A stretch of 10,628 nt of DNA from CAYJBP01 sp964368605 (GCA_964368605.1 CAYJBP010000089.1:1-10628), one strand, 5' to 3'; positions 1 through 6,624 are shown, counted from the first letter of the stretch. Program-made: numbers and translations. The notes: generated by a model from the letters alone, not told the origin.

Positions 1-150
1 GGCACCGGCGACGGCAGCGGCGGCAGCGGCGACGGCAGCGGCGACGGCAGCGGCGGCAGCGGCGACGGCAGCGGCGACGGCAGCGGCGACGGCAGCGGCG
101 ACGGCAGCGGCAGCGGCGGCGACGGCAGCGGCGACGGCGGCGACGACGAC
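1..150 (+). repeat. Tandem 12-bp-type repeat encoding a Gly-Asp-Ser linker
   Basis: The unit GGCGACGGCAGC (Gly-Asp-Gly-Ser) recurs, interrupted by in-frame GGCGGCAGC variants. Apart from one ACC, every codon is GGC, GAC or AGC, and the coding strand contains no T until base 157. Units change length only by multiples of three, so the frame is always kept. This probably forms a flexible acidic linker, and the near-uniform codons suggest expansion by slippage or recombination. The tract may continue to the left of the window. Confidence 0.93.
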
Positions 151-3100
151 GAAACCTATTACACCTACACTGTCAAATATCTCGATGAAGATGGCGATTC
201 AATTAAAGATTCTCACACCAGTGCTGATATCTCTGCCAACAGCCCGTACTCCTTAACAGAGGATATCACTACCCCCACTATTGATGGTTATAGCCATAAA
301 TCTCTTAGCGGTGATGCCGTTAGCGGCACTATGGATGACAATAAAACCATCATCTCCACCTATAGCAAAGATGTTATGCATACCGTTACTTTTTATCTCG
401 ACAGAAGATCTGCAGGCTATCAAACTTGGTTATGGGCAGATAACAGCAGCCCATTCTATGCCAATCCTTTAAAGCCTATCCAAGTTAAAGCTGGCGAAAC
501 CATATCAGCACCAACTTATGTAAACGATAATCACTCTTCCGGCAGCTCCTGGTACTCTGATGGTTATACCATCACCGGTTGGGCTACATCTATCGAAAAT
601 TCCGAAGCAGGCATCAATTATAATTTTACAGAACCTGTAACCGACGATCTTGATCTTTATGCAATTTATGAAGAAGAACATTATGTTTCGTTTATGCAAA
701 CAATGTCCGGCAACTATGCCCTAGTATCCGGCAGCACAGCAACATCAACCGGCACTCAAATTCGCCGCGTAGCCGATGGAGCTTCTATACAACAACCAAC
801 CTTAACCTCTTACTATGGCGGTGAGATAAGCACAGGCTGGGGCACCTCGGATGATGGCGGCAATACAATCAAAGAATTTAACTTTGCAACCGATACCATT
901 ACCGAAGATACCGTTTTCTATGCTATATATGAGCCTATGCTAACCTACTCTCAGGCTGAACCGGTATTTAATAGCGACAAAACCCAAGTTACAATCACAA
1001 CCACAGTAAAAGCTAACCCGAATCTTTTCGGCGAGAATGATACTGTTGTAATCGAGTTCCCGGAAGGTGAGAACTTTGTTCAATTGGGCATGGTTTCGCT
1101 TACCTCAACCCAAAATAATGATGGATCCTTTACAGTAGTTACCGTTTGGGATTATACAACTACGGTTACCGAAAAAACATGGTATAACTATAATCAACGT
1201 ATTAATTATACTATTAATGGCAAAACAAGCGCCTATTATACCAGCTATTTTGCAGTTAACAATATCCCTGTCGACGATCTTATTCCACCCCCACAAGTAA
1301 TGTATGTATACTTCGATTACGATACGCAAGAGATTATTGTTGTTCATGCTGATGCCGATGCCACAAATGTAAATATTAAAATCAGCCCTTTAAAAAATGG
1401 CGCCTATACCGAGATTGCCGGCACAGTTCAAAAAGGTAGCCATCCTTTATTAGCAAGTGAAGAATACTTGGGCACAGAATATCATTATGCAGTTTTTGAA
1501 GCACCGGACGATATTATTTACACTGCAGCAAGCGGCAGATCGTATATTAAAATCGATTCCAGCAGCAATGGCGTAGCCCAAACAACCAAATCCTTAAACC
1601 TATATGAAAAAACAGCTTATAGCGCAAACTTTATAACCCCTATCAAGCATATTGATAATGCCGAAACATTTTATACCATGTCCCATACCCCGGTTCTTAG
1701 CTTATTGCCCGCCACTGAAGAAGAATATATTGCAGGCGGTGGCGACCTAAATGGTGGTAGCTTAAATGGTTGGCTCTATATCAACAATAATGGCGACTAT
1801 TCGCAACTTACCGAAAATACCCTAGGCAATGCCAATATAATTGATTTCTTCCCCAATATCCAATACAGCATTACTTTTAATGCTGCCGATGCTGACGACA
1901 ATGCCGTTCTTCTAACATCCATCAATGGCACACGTAGTGGCGCAGTTGCTCCTGCTTCTATGCCTAAATTACCTGCATCAACCGATACCACCGAATGGAA
2001 ATGGCAAGATAGCCAAGGCAATAACTATTCGGCAGGCCAGGTTGGCGCCATGAACTTTACCTCTAATGCCACATTTAATGCCGTGCAAGTAACTGTAACC
2101 CCTCCCGATGTAAAATCCTATGAAGCAGCCAAAGTATATAATGAAGACCCTTTAACCGTACAGTTATCCGCTATCAAAGACCATTTTATGGCCAATTATG
2201 ATACAGCAAACCTCGCCGAAGGCTGGTCCATAGAAGTTCAGCCCGTAGAAGATGCTGAAATTACTGTTGCTAATGACACCTTTAGTGTTGTTGATGTTAA
2301 GTGGGTAAACTATGCAAGCAGAAATCAGAATATCCTTATTCAAGATGAAATTGCCCCCTATGTATTAACCTACAAAGTAAAACTTGCCGATGAGACTTAT
2401 TTGCAAAATGATGATAATAATGACTTAACAGGCAATATTAAACTAACCGTATATCCTCGCTTAGTCCATGTAAATGCAGGTAGCGCTTTCTTGATTAAAG
2501 GTTCTAACTTTATGATTACTCAAGATGCATATCTCGGCCATGGTTATCATCTATCGCAAGCTGTTGGCCATTGGGTTGGCGAAATGAGCGGTGATTATGT
2601 TGATGGTGTTCCTTTCCTAAATTGGTATAGCAGCACCCTTAACAATCCGGAATATAAATCGGAACAGCCTTTCCTTGAATTAACCGACTTTATTAAAACT
2701 CCTATTCAAAATGTCGATTACTATGCCCATAATGATATCAAAATTGTTCACCCTGATATGCTAAACTCGGCCATTCAATTCTTCCAGCTGCAAACAGATA
2801 TTGTTGGCAAAAAATTAGAATTTGTTTATTCCACAGATATCGATATGCAAAACTACTATATTAGGGATAATGCAAATCTAATTAGTGTTTACGAGACAAT
2901 CAACTTTGAAGACAGCAAGGTTTTTGATACTAACGGTTATGTATTAGCAGATGATAGCAATACCGATACCAAATTTATGCTTGATGTAAAAGCTAGCAAC
3001 GGTTATGAGGCCATAGTCTCTGCTATTGAAAAAGCCGGTTATGGCGATGATTATCAATTAGTAATCCGTTTTTGGAATGAAGCCGACGAAGCTTTTACCG

Positions 3101-3606
3101 ACGAATTCCATGAAACCCGCCCGGAAACAGGCGTTTATAAAGTACCTTTTAAAGTTTTAGTCGCCGATGCCGAAGGCAATGTATTAGCAGCAGAAGACGA
3201 TGCAGTTTATTTTGAGGGCAGCAATTTTGCAAGTATGGAAGATGTAGTTGTAGGCACAAATTCTTATTTAGCAACCATTACCATCAGCAATGAAGTAGTG
3301 CCCAATCCCCAAGACCCCGACCGTAACCCCGATCCTACCCCCGATCCTAACCCCACTCCCGACGGCGGTAGTGATGACGAAGTTATCATTGAAGACGATA
3401 CCACTCCTTTAGCCGATATCCCCACCAGTGATCCGGCCATAGTAACCGAAGATGAAATTGTTGTCATCGAAGAAGAAACACCTTTGGGCAATTTACCGCA
3501 AACCGGTGCTGTTGGCATCAGTGCCCAAATGCTCTTAAGCTTAGCCCTGGCCCTATTTGCAGCCTTTGGCTTAGCAGCTTCAAAAATCTCCAAAAAAGAA
3601 AGATAA
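1..3606 (+). CDS. Large LPxTG-anchored surface protein (MucBP / InlB-B-repeat-like), 5' end missing
   Basis: The frame is open from base 1 to the TAA at 3604-3606 (1201 residues here), so the start and any signal peptide lie upstream. Seen in order: a Gly/Asp/Ser tract (1-150); a MucBP-like domain (about 157-375, YTVKYLDEDGD then DGY and a closing STY); two InlB B-repeat/Flg_new-like modules ending in LYAIYE (about 376-675) and FYAIYEP (about 676-936); a possible third at about 1858-2085; a long beta-rich region without a motif I recognise (about 937-3300); a Pro/Asp-rich segment (3304-3363); then LPQTG (3493-3507), a hydrophobic stretch and the tail KISKKER. Such proteins are normally exported, cut by sortase between T and G and joined to peptidoglycan. 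Adhesion to mucin or another host or surface ligand is inferred from the domain types only. No sortase gene is visible here. Surface anchoring is near certain; the ligand is unknown. Confidence 0.93.
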   Translation, partial: GTGDGSGGSGDGSGDGSGGSGDGSGDGSGDGSGDGSGSGGDGSGDGGDDDETYYTYTVKYLDEDGDSIKDSHTSADISANSPYSLTEDITTPTIDGYSHKSLSGDAVSGTMDDNKTIISTYSKDVMHTVTFYLDRRSAGYQTWLWADNSSPFYANPLKPIQVKAGETISAPTYVNDNHSSGSSWYSDGYTITGWATSIENSEAGINYNFTEPVTDDLDLYAIYEEEHYVSFMQTMSGNYALVSGSTATSTGTQIRRVADGASIQQPTLTSYYGGEISTGWGTSDDGGNTIKEFNFATDTITEDTVFYAIYEPMLTYSQAEPVFNSDKTQVTITTTVKANPNLFGENDTVVIEFPEGENFVQLGMVSLTSTQNNDGSFTVVTVWDYTTTVTEKTWYNYNQRINYTINGKTSAYYTSYFAVNNIPVDDLIPPPQVMYVYFDYDTQEIIVVHADADATNVNIKISPLKNGAYTEIAGTVQKGSHPLLASEEYLGTEYHYAVFEAPDDIIYTAASGRSYIKIDSSSNGVAQTTKSLNLYEKTAYSANFITPIKHIDNAETFYTMSHTPVLSLLPATEEEYIAGGGDLNGGSLNGWLYINNNGDYSQLTENTLGNANIIDFFPNIQYSITFNAADADDNAVLLTSINGTRSGAVAPASMPKLPASTDTTEWKWQDSQGNNYSAGQVGAMNFTSNATFNAVQVTVTPPDVKSYEAAKVYNEDPLTVQLSAIKDHFMANYDTANLAEGWSIEVQPVEDAEITVANDTFSVVDVKWVNYASRNQNILIQDEIAPYVLTYKVKLADETYLQNDDNNDLTGNIKLTVYPRLVHVNAGSAFLIKGSNFMITQDAYLGHGYHLSQAVGHWVGEMSGDYVDGVPFLNWYSSTLNNPEYKSEQPFLELTDFIKTPIQNVDYYAHNDIKIVHPDMLNSAIQFFQLQTDIVGKKLEFVYSTDIDMQNYYIRDNANLISVYETINFEDSKVFDTNGYVLADDSNTDTKFMLDVKASNGYEAIVSAIEKAGYGDDYQLVIRFWNEADEAFTDEFHETRPETGVYKVPFKVLVADAEGNVLAAEDDAVYFEGSNFASMEDVVVGTNSYLATITISNEVVPNPQDPDRNPDPTPDPNPTPDGGSDDEVIIEDDTTPLADIPTSDPAIVTEDEIVVIEEETPLGNLPQTGAVGISAQMLLSLALALFAAFGLAASKISKKER
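3376..3507 (+). repeat. Near-duplicated sorting-signal segment; second copy carries LPQTG
   Basis: Two similar peptide segments lie in tandem just before the membrane anchor. The first reads DEVIIEDDTTPLADIPTS (3376-3429). The second reads DEIVVIEEETPLGNLPQTG (3451-3507). Both have an acidic/hydrophobic lead, then T-P-L-x-x-(I/L)-P. Only the second has a complete LPxTG at 3493-3507 followed by a hydrophobic segment and a Lys/Arg tail, so only it should be a sortase substrate. Confidence 0.75.
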
Positions 3607-3612
3607 TTAAAA

Positions 3613-3652
3613 AAGGGGCTGTGACGAAATTACATTTTCGTCACAGCCCCTT
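3613..3652. terminator. Bidirectional hairpin between convergent genes
   Basis: A perfect 17-bp inverted repeat (3613-3629 with 3636-3652, loop TTACAT) starts seven bases after the surface-protein stop. Read on the minus strand the stem is followed at once by TTTTTTAATTA, a good U-tract for ending dat transcription. On the plus strand the following TTAAAAGTTTT is a weaker U-tract. It probably serves both converging genes. Confidence 0.85.
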
Positions 3653-3710
3653 AAAAGTTTTAGTCAATTTTTATAAAAAAATTGCCGGGGTTTGGCAGCG
3701 CCCCCAGAGC

Positions 3711-4571
3711 TTAAGCCCCATTTATAAAACAAGCCAAATCCTCTTGATAGCAATCAAAAATGCGCTTAGCCTGCTTGCCGATTTTGCCATCACCAATAAT
3801 TTGCCCATCGATGGCCAAAATGGCCAATGGGCATTTGCTGGTAGATAGCAAAAATACCTCGTCGGCGGCCAATAATTGCTCTTGGCTAAAGCTTTGCTCG
3901 CAAATTTGCAAGCCCCATTTAGCGGCATTGGCCAGCACATATTGGCGGGTAATACTATCTAATACTAAAGGGCCGGGTGGTGCTGTATAGATAATGCCAT
4001 CTTTTACCATACATACACTTTGGCTGGCGGCCTCGGTAATAATATTATCGCGCACAAAAATAGCCGCAGCCACATTTTGCTGCTCGATAGCGGTAGCAGC
4101 CAAGGTATTGGCCACCAAATTTGTGCTTTTAACTTGCGAAAATAAACCCCTAATATCGGGTAAAATTATGGCCTTGCCATTTTGCAAAATCGGCTTTTGC
4201 GGCGGCAAAGTACGAATAATCAAGGTAAGCACGCTGCGATCAATCAGCCCGGCATAAGAATGCTGCCTTAAGGCAGCGCCCCTGGTAACTTGCAAATAAA
4301 CCGAATGCCGCTCGCCGCTTAATTTGCTAAGCCCCTGCTTAATAAGGCGCTTAATCTGAGCTTTAGGATAAGGCCAACGCATACTTAAAGCCTTTAGGCT
4401 TAAATCCAAGCGCTCAAAATGGCCGGCCTCTTGCCATAATTTATGATTATAGCTTAAAAAAACCTCATAAACCCCTTCGCCGAATAAATAGCCTCGCTCT
4501 TCCAAAGGAATTTTCATATATTTGGGATGGCCAAAATGGCCATCATAAAAAGCAATTTCTGTTTTAGACAT
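3711..4571 (-). CDS. dat: D-amino acid aminotransferase (class IV PLP enzyme)
   Basis: The family catalyses D-alanine + 2-oxoglutarate = pyruvate + D-glutamate in the cytoplasm, supplying or recycling D-amino acids for peptidoglycan. The protein aligns by eye over its whole length with Bacillus sp. YM-1 D-amino acid transaminase. Numbered from an upstream in-frame ATG at 4577: RGYLFGEGVYEV with Tyr37 (N-terminal); the RxH carboxylate-binding pair Arg104/His106 in VTRGAALRQH; the PLP lysine Lys150 in VKSTNL; Glu182 in ITEAAS, which contacts the PLP nitrogen; and a LLSTS phosphate-binding stretch near 243-247. The RxH pair favours a D-specific enzyme over IlvE or aminodeoxychorismate lyase. I choose the ATG at 4571 (286 aa) because AGGGAGGG lies 6 bases upstream of it, whereas it abuts the 4577 ATG directly. 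One oddity is EAASQS where YM-1 has EGSSSN. It is divergent from the carboxypeptidase gene. Confidence 0.88.
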   Translation of the reverse strand: MSKTEIAFYDGHFGHPKYMKIPLEERGYLFGEGVYEVFLSYNHKLWQEAGHFERLDLSLKALSMRWPYPKAQIKRLIKQGLSKLSGERHSVYLQVTRGAALRQHSYAGLIDRSVLTLIIRTLPPQKPILQNGKAIILPDIRGLFSQVKSTNLVANTLAATAIEQQNVAAAIFVRDNIITEAASQSVCMVKDGIIYTAPPGPLVLDSITRQYVLANAAKWGLQICEQSFSQEQLLAADEVFLLSTSKCPLAILAIDGQIIGDGKIGKQAKRIFDCYQEDLACFINGA

Positions 4572-4577
4572 TCCCAT

Positions 4578-4585
4578 CCCTCCCT
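4578..4585 (-). promoter_or_regulatory. Ribosome binding site that decides the dat start
   Basis: On the minus strand AGGGAGGG occupies 4585-4578. It is 6 bases from the ATG at 4571 and 0 bases from the ATG at 4577. The spacing supports the shorter protein, starting MSKTE. Confidence 0.75.
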
Positions 4586-4590
4586 ATAAT

Positions 4591-4619
4591 AGCTTAAACA
4601 GCAAAGGCCAACTTGTCAA
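4591..4619 (-). promoter_or_regulatory. Candidate housekeeping promoter for dat
   Basis: On the minus strand a perfect TTGACA -35 box (4619-4614) is followed after 17 bases by TAAGCT (4596-4591), which matches the -10 consensus at only 3 of 6 positions. A better -10-like TATTAT lies closer to the gene, but it sits at 22 bases and would start transcription inside the ribosome binding site. The -35 is convincing and the -10 weak. Confidence 0.4.
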
Positions 4620-4641
4620 GTAAAAAATTTTTAGTTAATTC

Positions 4642-4670
4642 TTGCTAATTTATTGATTTTATGATAAAAT
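4642..4670 (+). promoter_or_regulatory. Candidate extended -10 promoter for the SLH carboxypeptidase
   Basis: TTGCTA (4642-4647), a 17-base spacer, then TAAAAT (4665-4670) preceded by TG at 4662-4663, which gives an extended -10 element. The boxes match the sigma-A consensus at 4 and 5 of 6 positions. Transcription would start near 4677, leaving a leader of about 108 bases. Confidence 0.5.
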
Positions 4671-4692
4671 ATCCGCAGAACAATTTTCCATC

Positions 4693-4720
4693 ATCTAGGC
4701 AATATTTTTTCAACCTAGAT
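4693..4720. repeat. 7-bp inverted repeat in the carboxypeptidase leader
   Basis: ATCTAGG (4693-4699) and CCTAGAT (4714-4720) are perfect inverted copies separated by 14 AT-rich bases. They lie just downstream of the predicted start of transcription. This could be an operator for a dimeric regulator or a weak RNA hairpin. No regulator gene is visible nearby, so the role is open. Confidence 0.35.
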
Positions 4721-4771
4721 ATTAAATTAATAAATTCGCTGCAAGCTAATATAAAAAACTAAATCGATGAT

Positions 4772-4779
4772 AAAGAGGG
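4772..4779 (+). promoter_or_regulatory. Ribosome binding site that decides the carboxypeptidase start
   Basis: AAAGAGGG ends 5 bases before the ATG at 4785. The alternative in-frame ATG at 4767 lies upstream of this site and has no purine-rich element at proper spacing, so translation from 4785 is favoured. Confidence 0.75.
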
Positions 4780-4784
4780 TTCTT

Positions 4785-6176
4785 ATGAATAAAGTAGTAT
4801 TAAGCATTTTTATGCTGGTTACCTGTTTAATTTTCCCCTTTACGGCAATGGCCGCCGAAACCGTTTATTTAGATAATAGTCAATTAATTATCAGCCCCAA
4901 CTACCCACTAAGCTCGGATTTTGTACCCGATAATTTGGTATCTACCAAATCTTTTGTAGTAGGCAATGATGTTTCCTTGCGCGCCGATGCTGCCGCAGCC
5001 CTAAAAATAATGCTTGAAGACATGCAAGCGGCAGGCATTTTTGATATTTATGCTAATTCCGGATATCGCAGCTATGCCTTGCAGGCCAATCTTCATTCCA
5101 ACAAAATCAATAGCTATCTTAGCTTAGGATATAGCAATGAGGAGGCTATTATTGCCGCATCTTCCGTGGTTTTGCCGCCGGGAACCAGCGAGCATCAGGC
5201 AGGTTTAGCCGTCGATTTAAGCACTTCCAGCATCCGTTATGATTTAATAGAAGAGTTTGCCAATACCGATGCCGGAATTTGGCTGGCCGAAAATTGTGCA
5301 GATTATGGTTTTATTCTCCGCTATCCGCAAGATAAAACCGCGATTACAGGAGTAATCTTCGAGCCTTGGCATTTCCGTTATATTGGTATTCCGCAGGCGC
5401 AATATATGCAGGCTAATGATCTTTGTCTGGAAGAATATTATGCTCGCTTACGCACAGAGGGAATGATTATTCTAAGCGAAGATCAGCAAAGTAAGCATAT
5501 CGCCTATTATAGCAATCCCGAGCAGGCCGCCCGCTTAGGCGGCGAGCAAATTGCTTATTCGCAGCTGCAATATGGCGGCGACGAGGTTGTGGTAATTAAA
5601 GCGGTACCTAATCAGCCGCTATATGATATTGTTGGCCATGCCGACGAGGTTGCTATTCGCCAGCTATATAGCATGGGTATTGTTAGCGAATTTAAAGATG
5701 GTTCTTTTAGGCCTGGCAAGTCGGTTAGCCGTGCCGATGCCATAACCTTGATTTCGCGCCTGCCAATTATTGCCGACTATCCCCTCTTGAAGGAAACTCA
5801 TGCGCCGCCTTTTGATGATATCGAGCCAAACATGTATTATTATCAGCCCCTTTTGGCTTGTTATAGGGCAGGAATTATCGAATCGCTTTTACCGACCGAT
5901 GATGATTTGGCCAATTTTTTACCCACACAGGATTTATTGCGTAAAGAGGCTGCGCTGCTTTTATTTGCCTTGGTGGATAAGCATCGAGTTAATATGCCTA
6001 CCATATCTTCTTTTAAGGATGTATCATTTAATAATCCCGATGAATATATTGCTATCGAGCATTTAGCCAGCATGGGGGTTATTTCTACCAATAGCAGCGG
6101 CTACTTTTATCCGCAAGATGCTATTACCCGTGCCGAATTATCGGCCATGGTTTATCGTATTTTGTTTCATGTTTAA
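4785..6176 (+). CDS. Secreted VanY/M15-type D-alanyl-D-alanine carboxypeptidase with three SLH repeats
   Basis: M15B/VanY carboxypeptidases are zinc enzymes that remove the terminal D-Ala from peptidoglycan stem peptides outside the membrane. Numbered from the ATG at 4785 (463 aa): signal peptide 1-24 with likely cleavage near AMA-A; SGYRS at 92-96; zinc ligands His137 and Asp144 in EHQAGLAVDLS; catalytic Glu193 and zinc ligand His196 in EPWHFRYIG. The C-terminal third carries three SLH motifs (about 286-326, 343-400, 409-460), for example FKDGSFRPGKSVSRADAI and YFYPQDAITRAELSAMVYRI. Three SLH motifs usually form one unit binding a pyruvylated secondary wall polymer. The 4785 ATG is preferred to the in-frame ATG at 4767 because AAAGAGGG lies 5 bases upstream of it. 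It is divergent from dat, which uses D-Ala. Cleavage of D-Ala-D-Ala rather than another wall peptide is inferred. Confidence 0.9.
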   Translation: MNKVVLSIFMLVTCLIFPFTAMAAETVYLDNSQLIISPNYPLSSDFVPDNLVSTKSFVVGNDVSLRADAAAALKIMLEDMQAAGIFDIYANSGYRSYALQANLHSNKINSYLSLGYSNEEAIIAASSVVLPPGTSEHQAGLAVDLSTSSIRYDLIEEFANTDAGIWLAENCADYGFILRYPQDKTAITGVIFEPWHFRYIGIPQAQYMQANDLCLEEYYARLRTEGMIILSEDQQSKHIAYYSNPEQAARLGGEQIAYSQLQYGGDEVVVIKAVPNQPLYDIVGHADEVAIRQLYSMGIVSEFKDGSFRPGKSVSRADAITLISRLPIIADYPLLKETHAPPFDDIEPNMYYYQPLLACYRAGIIESLLPTDDDLANFLPTQDLLRKEAALLLFALVDKHRVNMPTISSFKDVSFNNPDEYIAIEHLASMGVISTNSSGYFYPQDAITRAELSAMVYRILFHV

Positions 6177-6188
6177 ATTATAATTATT

Positions 6189-6229
6189 AAGCATTTAGGA
6201 AGCAGCAAAGCTCCCTAAATGCTTTTTTT
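6189..6229 (+). terminator. Intrinsic terminator after the SLH carboxypeptidase
   Basis: AAGCATTTAGG (6189-6199) pairs perfectly with CCTAAATGCTT (6214-6224). Three more pairs inside the stem follow one mismatch, leaving a 6-base loop. A run of seven T (6223-6229) follows. It starts 12 bases after the stop codon, so the yqf genes downstream need their own promoter. Confidence 0.9.
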
Positions 6230-6290
6230 ATGGGCTTTAAAACTTATATTAACAGTATTAGGCTATTTAACTGCCCCGATGAAAGCCGAG

Positions 6291-6319
6291 GCATATTTCT
6301 AAAATATTGTCCATAAAAT
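6291..6319 (+). promoter_or_regulatory. Candidate sigma-E (sporulation) promoter for yqfCD
   Basis: GCATATT (6291-6297) fits the Bacillus sigma-E -35 consensus (kmATATT) exactly. After 14 bases comes CATAAAAT (6312-6319), which matches the CATACAnT -10 at all but one position. Transcription would begin near 6326, about 25 bases before the yqfC start. A sigma-A reading (TTGTCC at 6307 with TAATAT at 6331, 18-base spacer) is also possible but weaker. yqfC and yqfD are sigma-E genes in Bacillus subtilis, which agrees with the match. Confidence 0.6.
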
Positions 6320-6338
6320 ACAATATATAATAATATGC

Positions 6339-6343
6339 AAGGA
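6339..6343 (+). promoter_or_regulatory. Ribosome binding site that decides the yqfC start
   Basis: AAGGA lies 8 bases before the ATG at 6352. It overlaps the in-frame ATG at 6343, which therefore cannot use it. The start is placed at 6352. Confidence 0.65.
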
Positions 6344-6351
6344 TGCTTATC

Positions 6352-6624
6352 ATGAAAAACAAACTTGATTTTCGCCGCAAGGTGGCCGATATTTTAGAAA
6401 TTCCGCCCGAAATTGCTTTAAATGCCTGCCAAATTACCCTTACCGGCCCCAATAATCTGCAAGCCCAAAATCATCAAGGCATTATCGAATACCTGCCCGA
6501 TTGCATCATTTTTAAAACCGCCGAAGGCAAAATTACGGTTAAGGGGCATAATCTGGCCTTAATTGCCCTTAATCAAAACAGCCTGCAAATTGATGGCCAA
6601 ATTGAGGGTATTGTATTAGCATAA
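6352..6624 (+). CDS. yqfC: Sporulation protein YqfC family
   Basis: A 90-residue protein, the usual length for the YqfC/YabP-like family. Family features seen: an N-terminal IPPEIALNACQITLTG (compare LPxDV...P.I...G in relatives), a central QNHQGIIEY resembling the conserved ENHxGI segment, then alternating beta-strand pattern with VKGHNLALIAL and IDGQIEGIVLA near the C-terminus. There is no signal peptide or membrane segment. The molecular role of the family is not known; in Bacillus it belongs to the mother-cell sigma-E programme. Its position directly before yqfD, 47 bases away, is the standard arrangement and supports the assignment. The start at 6352 is chosen on ribosome-binding-site spacing. 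A candidate sigma-E promoter lies just upstream. Confidence 0.88.
   Translation: MKNKLDFRRKVADILEIPPEIALNACQITLTGPNNLQAQNHQGIIEYLPDCIIFKTAEGKITVKGHNLALIALNQNSLQIDGQIEGIVLA

Noticed and set aside
1..150. RTX-like calcium-binding nonapeptides in the Gly/Asp/Ser tract
   Set aside because: GGSGDG resembles part of GGxGxD, but the hydrophobic position and the nine-residue spacing of RTX repeats are missing. A flexible linker fits better.
1..150. CRISPR array or other spaced DNA repeat
   Set aside because: The units are contiguous, 9-12 bases long and keep one reading frame; there are no spacers.
3264..3593. 109-codon minus-strand ORF opposite the end of the surface protein
   Set aside because: It is low-complexity Ser/Gly antisense of the Pro/Asp-rich region, with no ribosome binding site or family pattern.
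3675..3697. Second, nearer terminator for dat (TGCC/GGCA stem followed on the minus strand by seven T)
   Set aside because: The T-run is good but the stem is only 4 bp with a 7-base loop. The hairpin at 3613-3652 is far stronger, so I did not list it as a feature.
3760..4257. Plus-strand ORFs of 76 and 87 codons
   Set aside because: They lie wholly antisense to dat, whose protein carries clear catalytic motifs. They are shadows.
5800..6091. ORFs on both strands within the SLH region
   Set aside because: They overlap the SLH-encoding frame, which has clear family motifs; their products show no recognisable pattern and no start signals.
6230..6290. Small gene or RNA between the terminator and the yqfC promoter
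   Set aside because: Only short, weak pairings (for example GGCT with AGCC) and no ribosome binding site with an open frame were seen.
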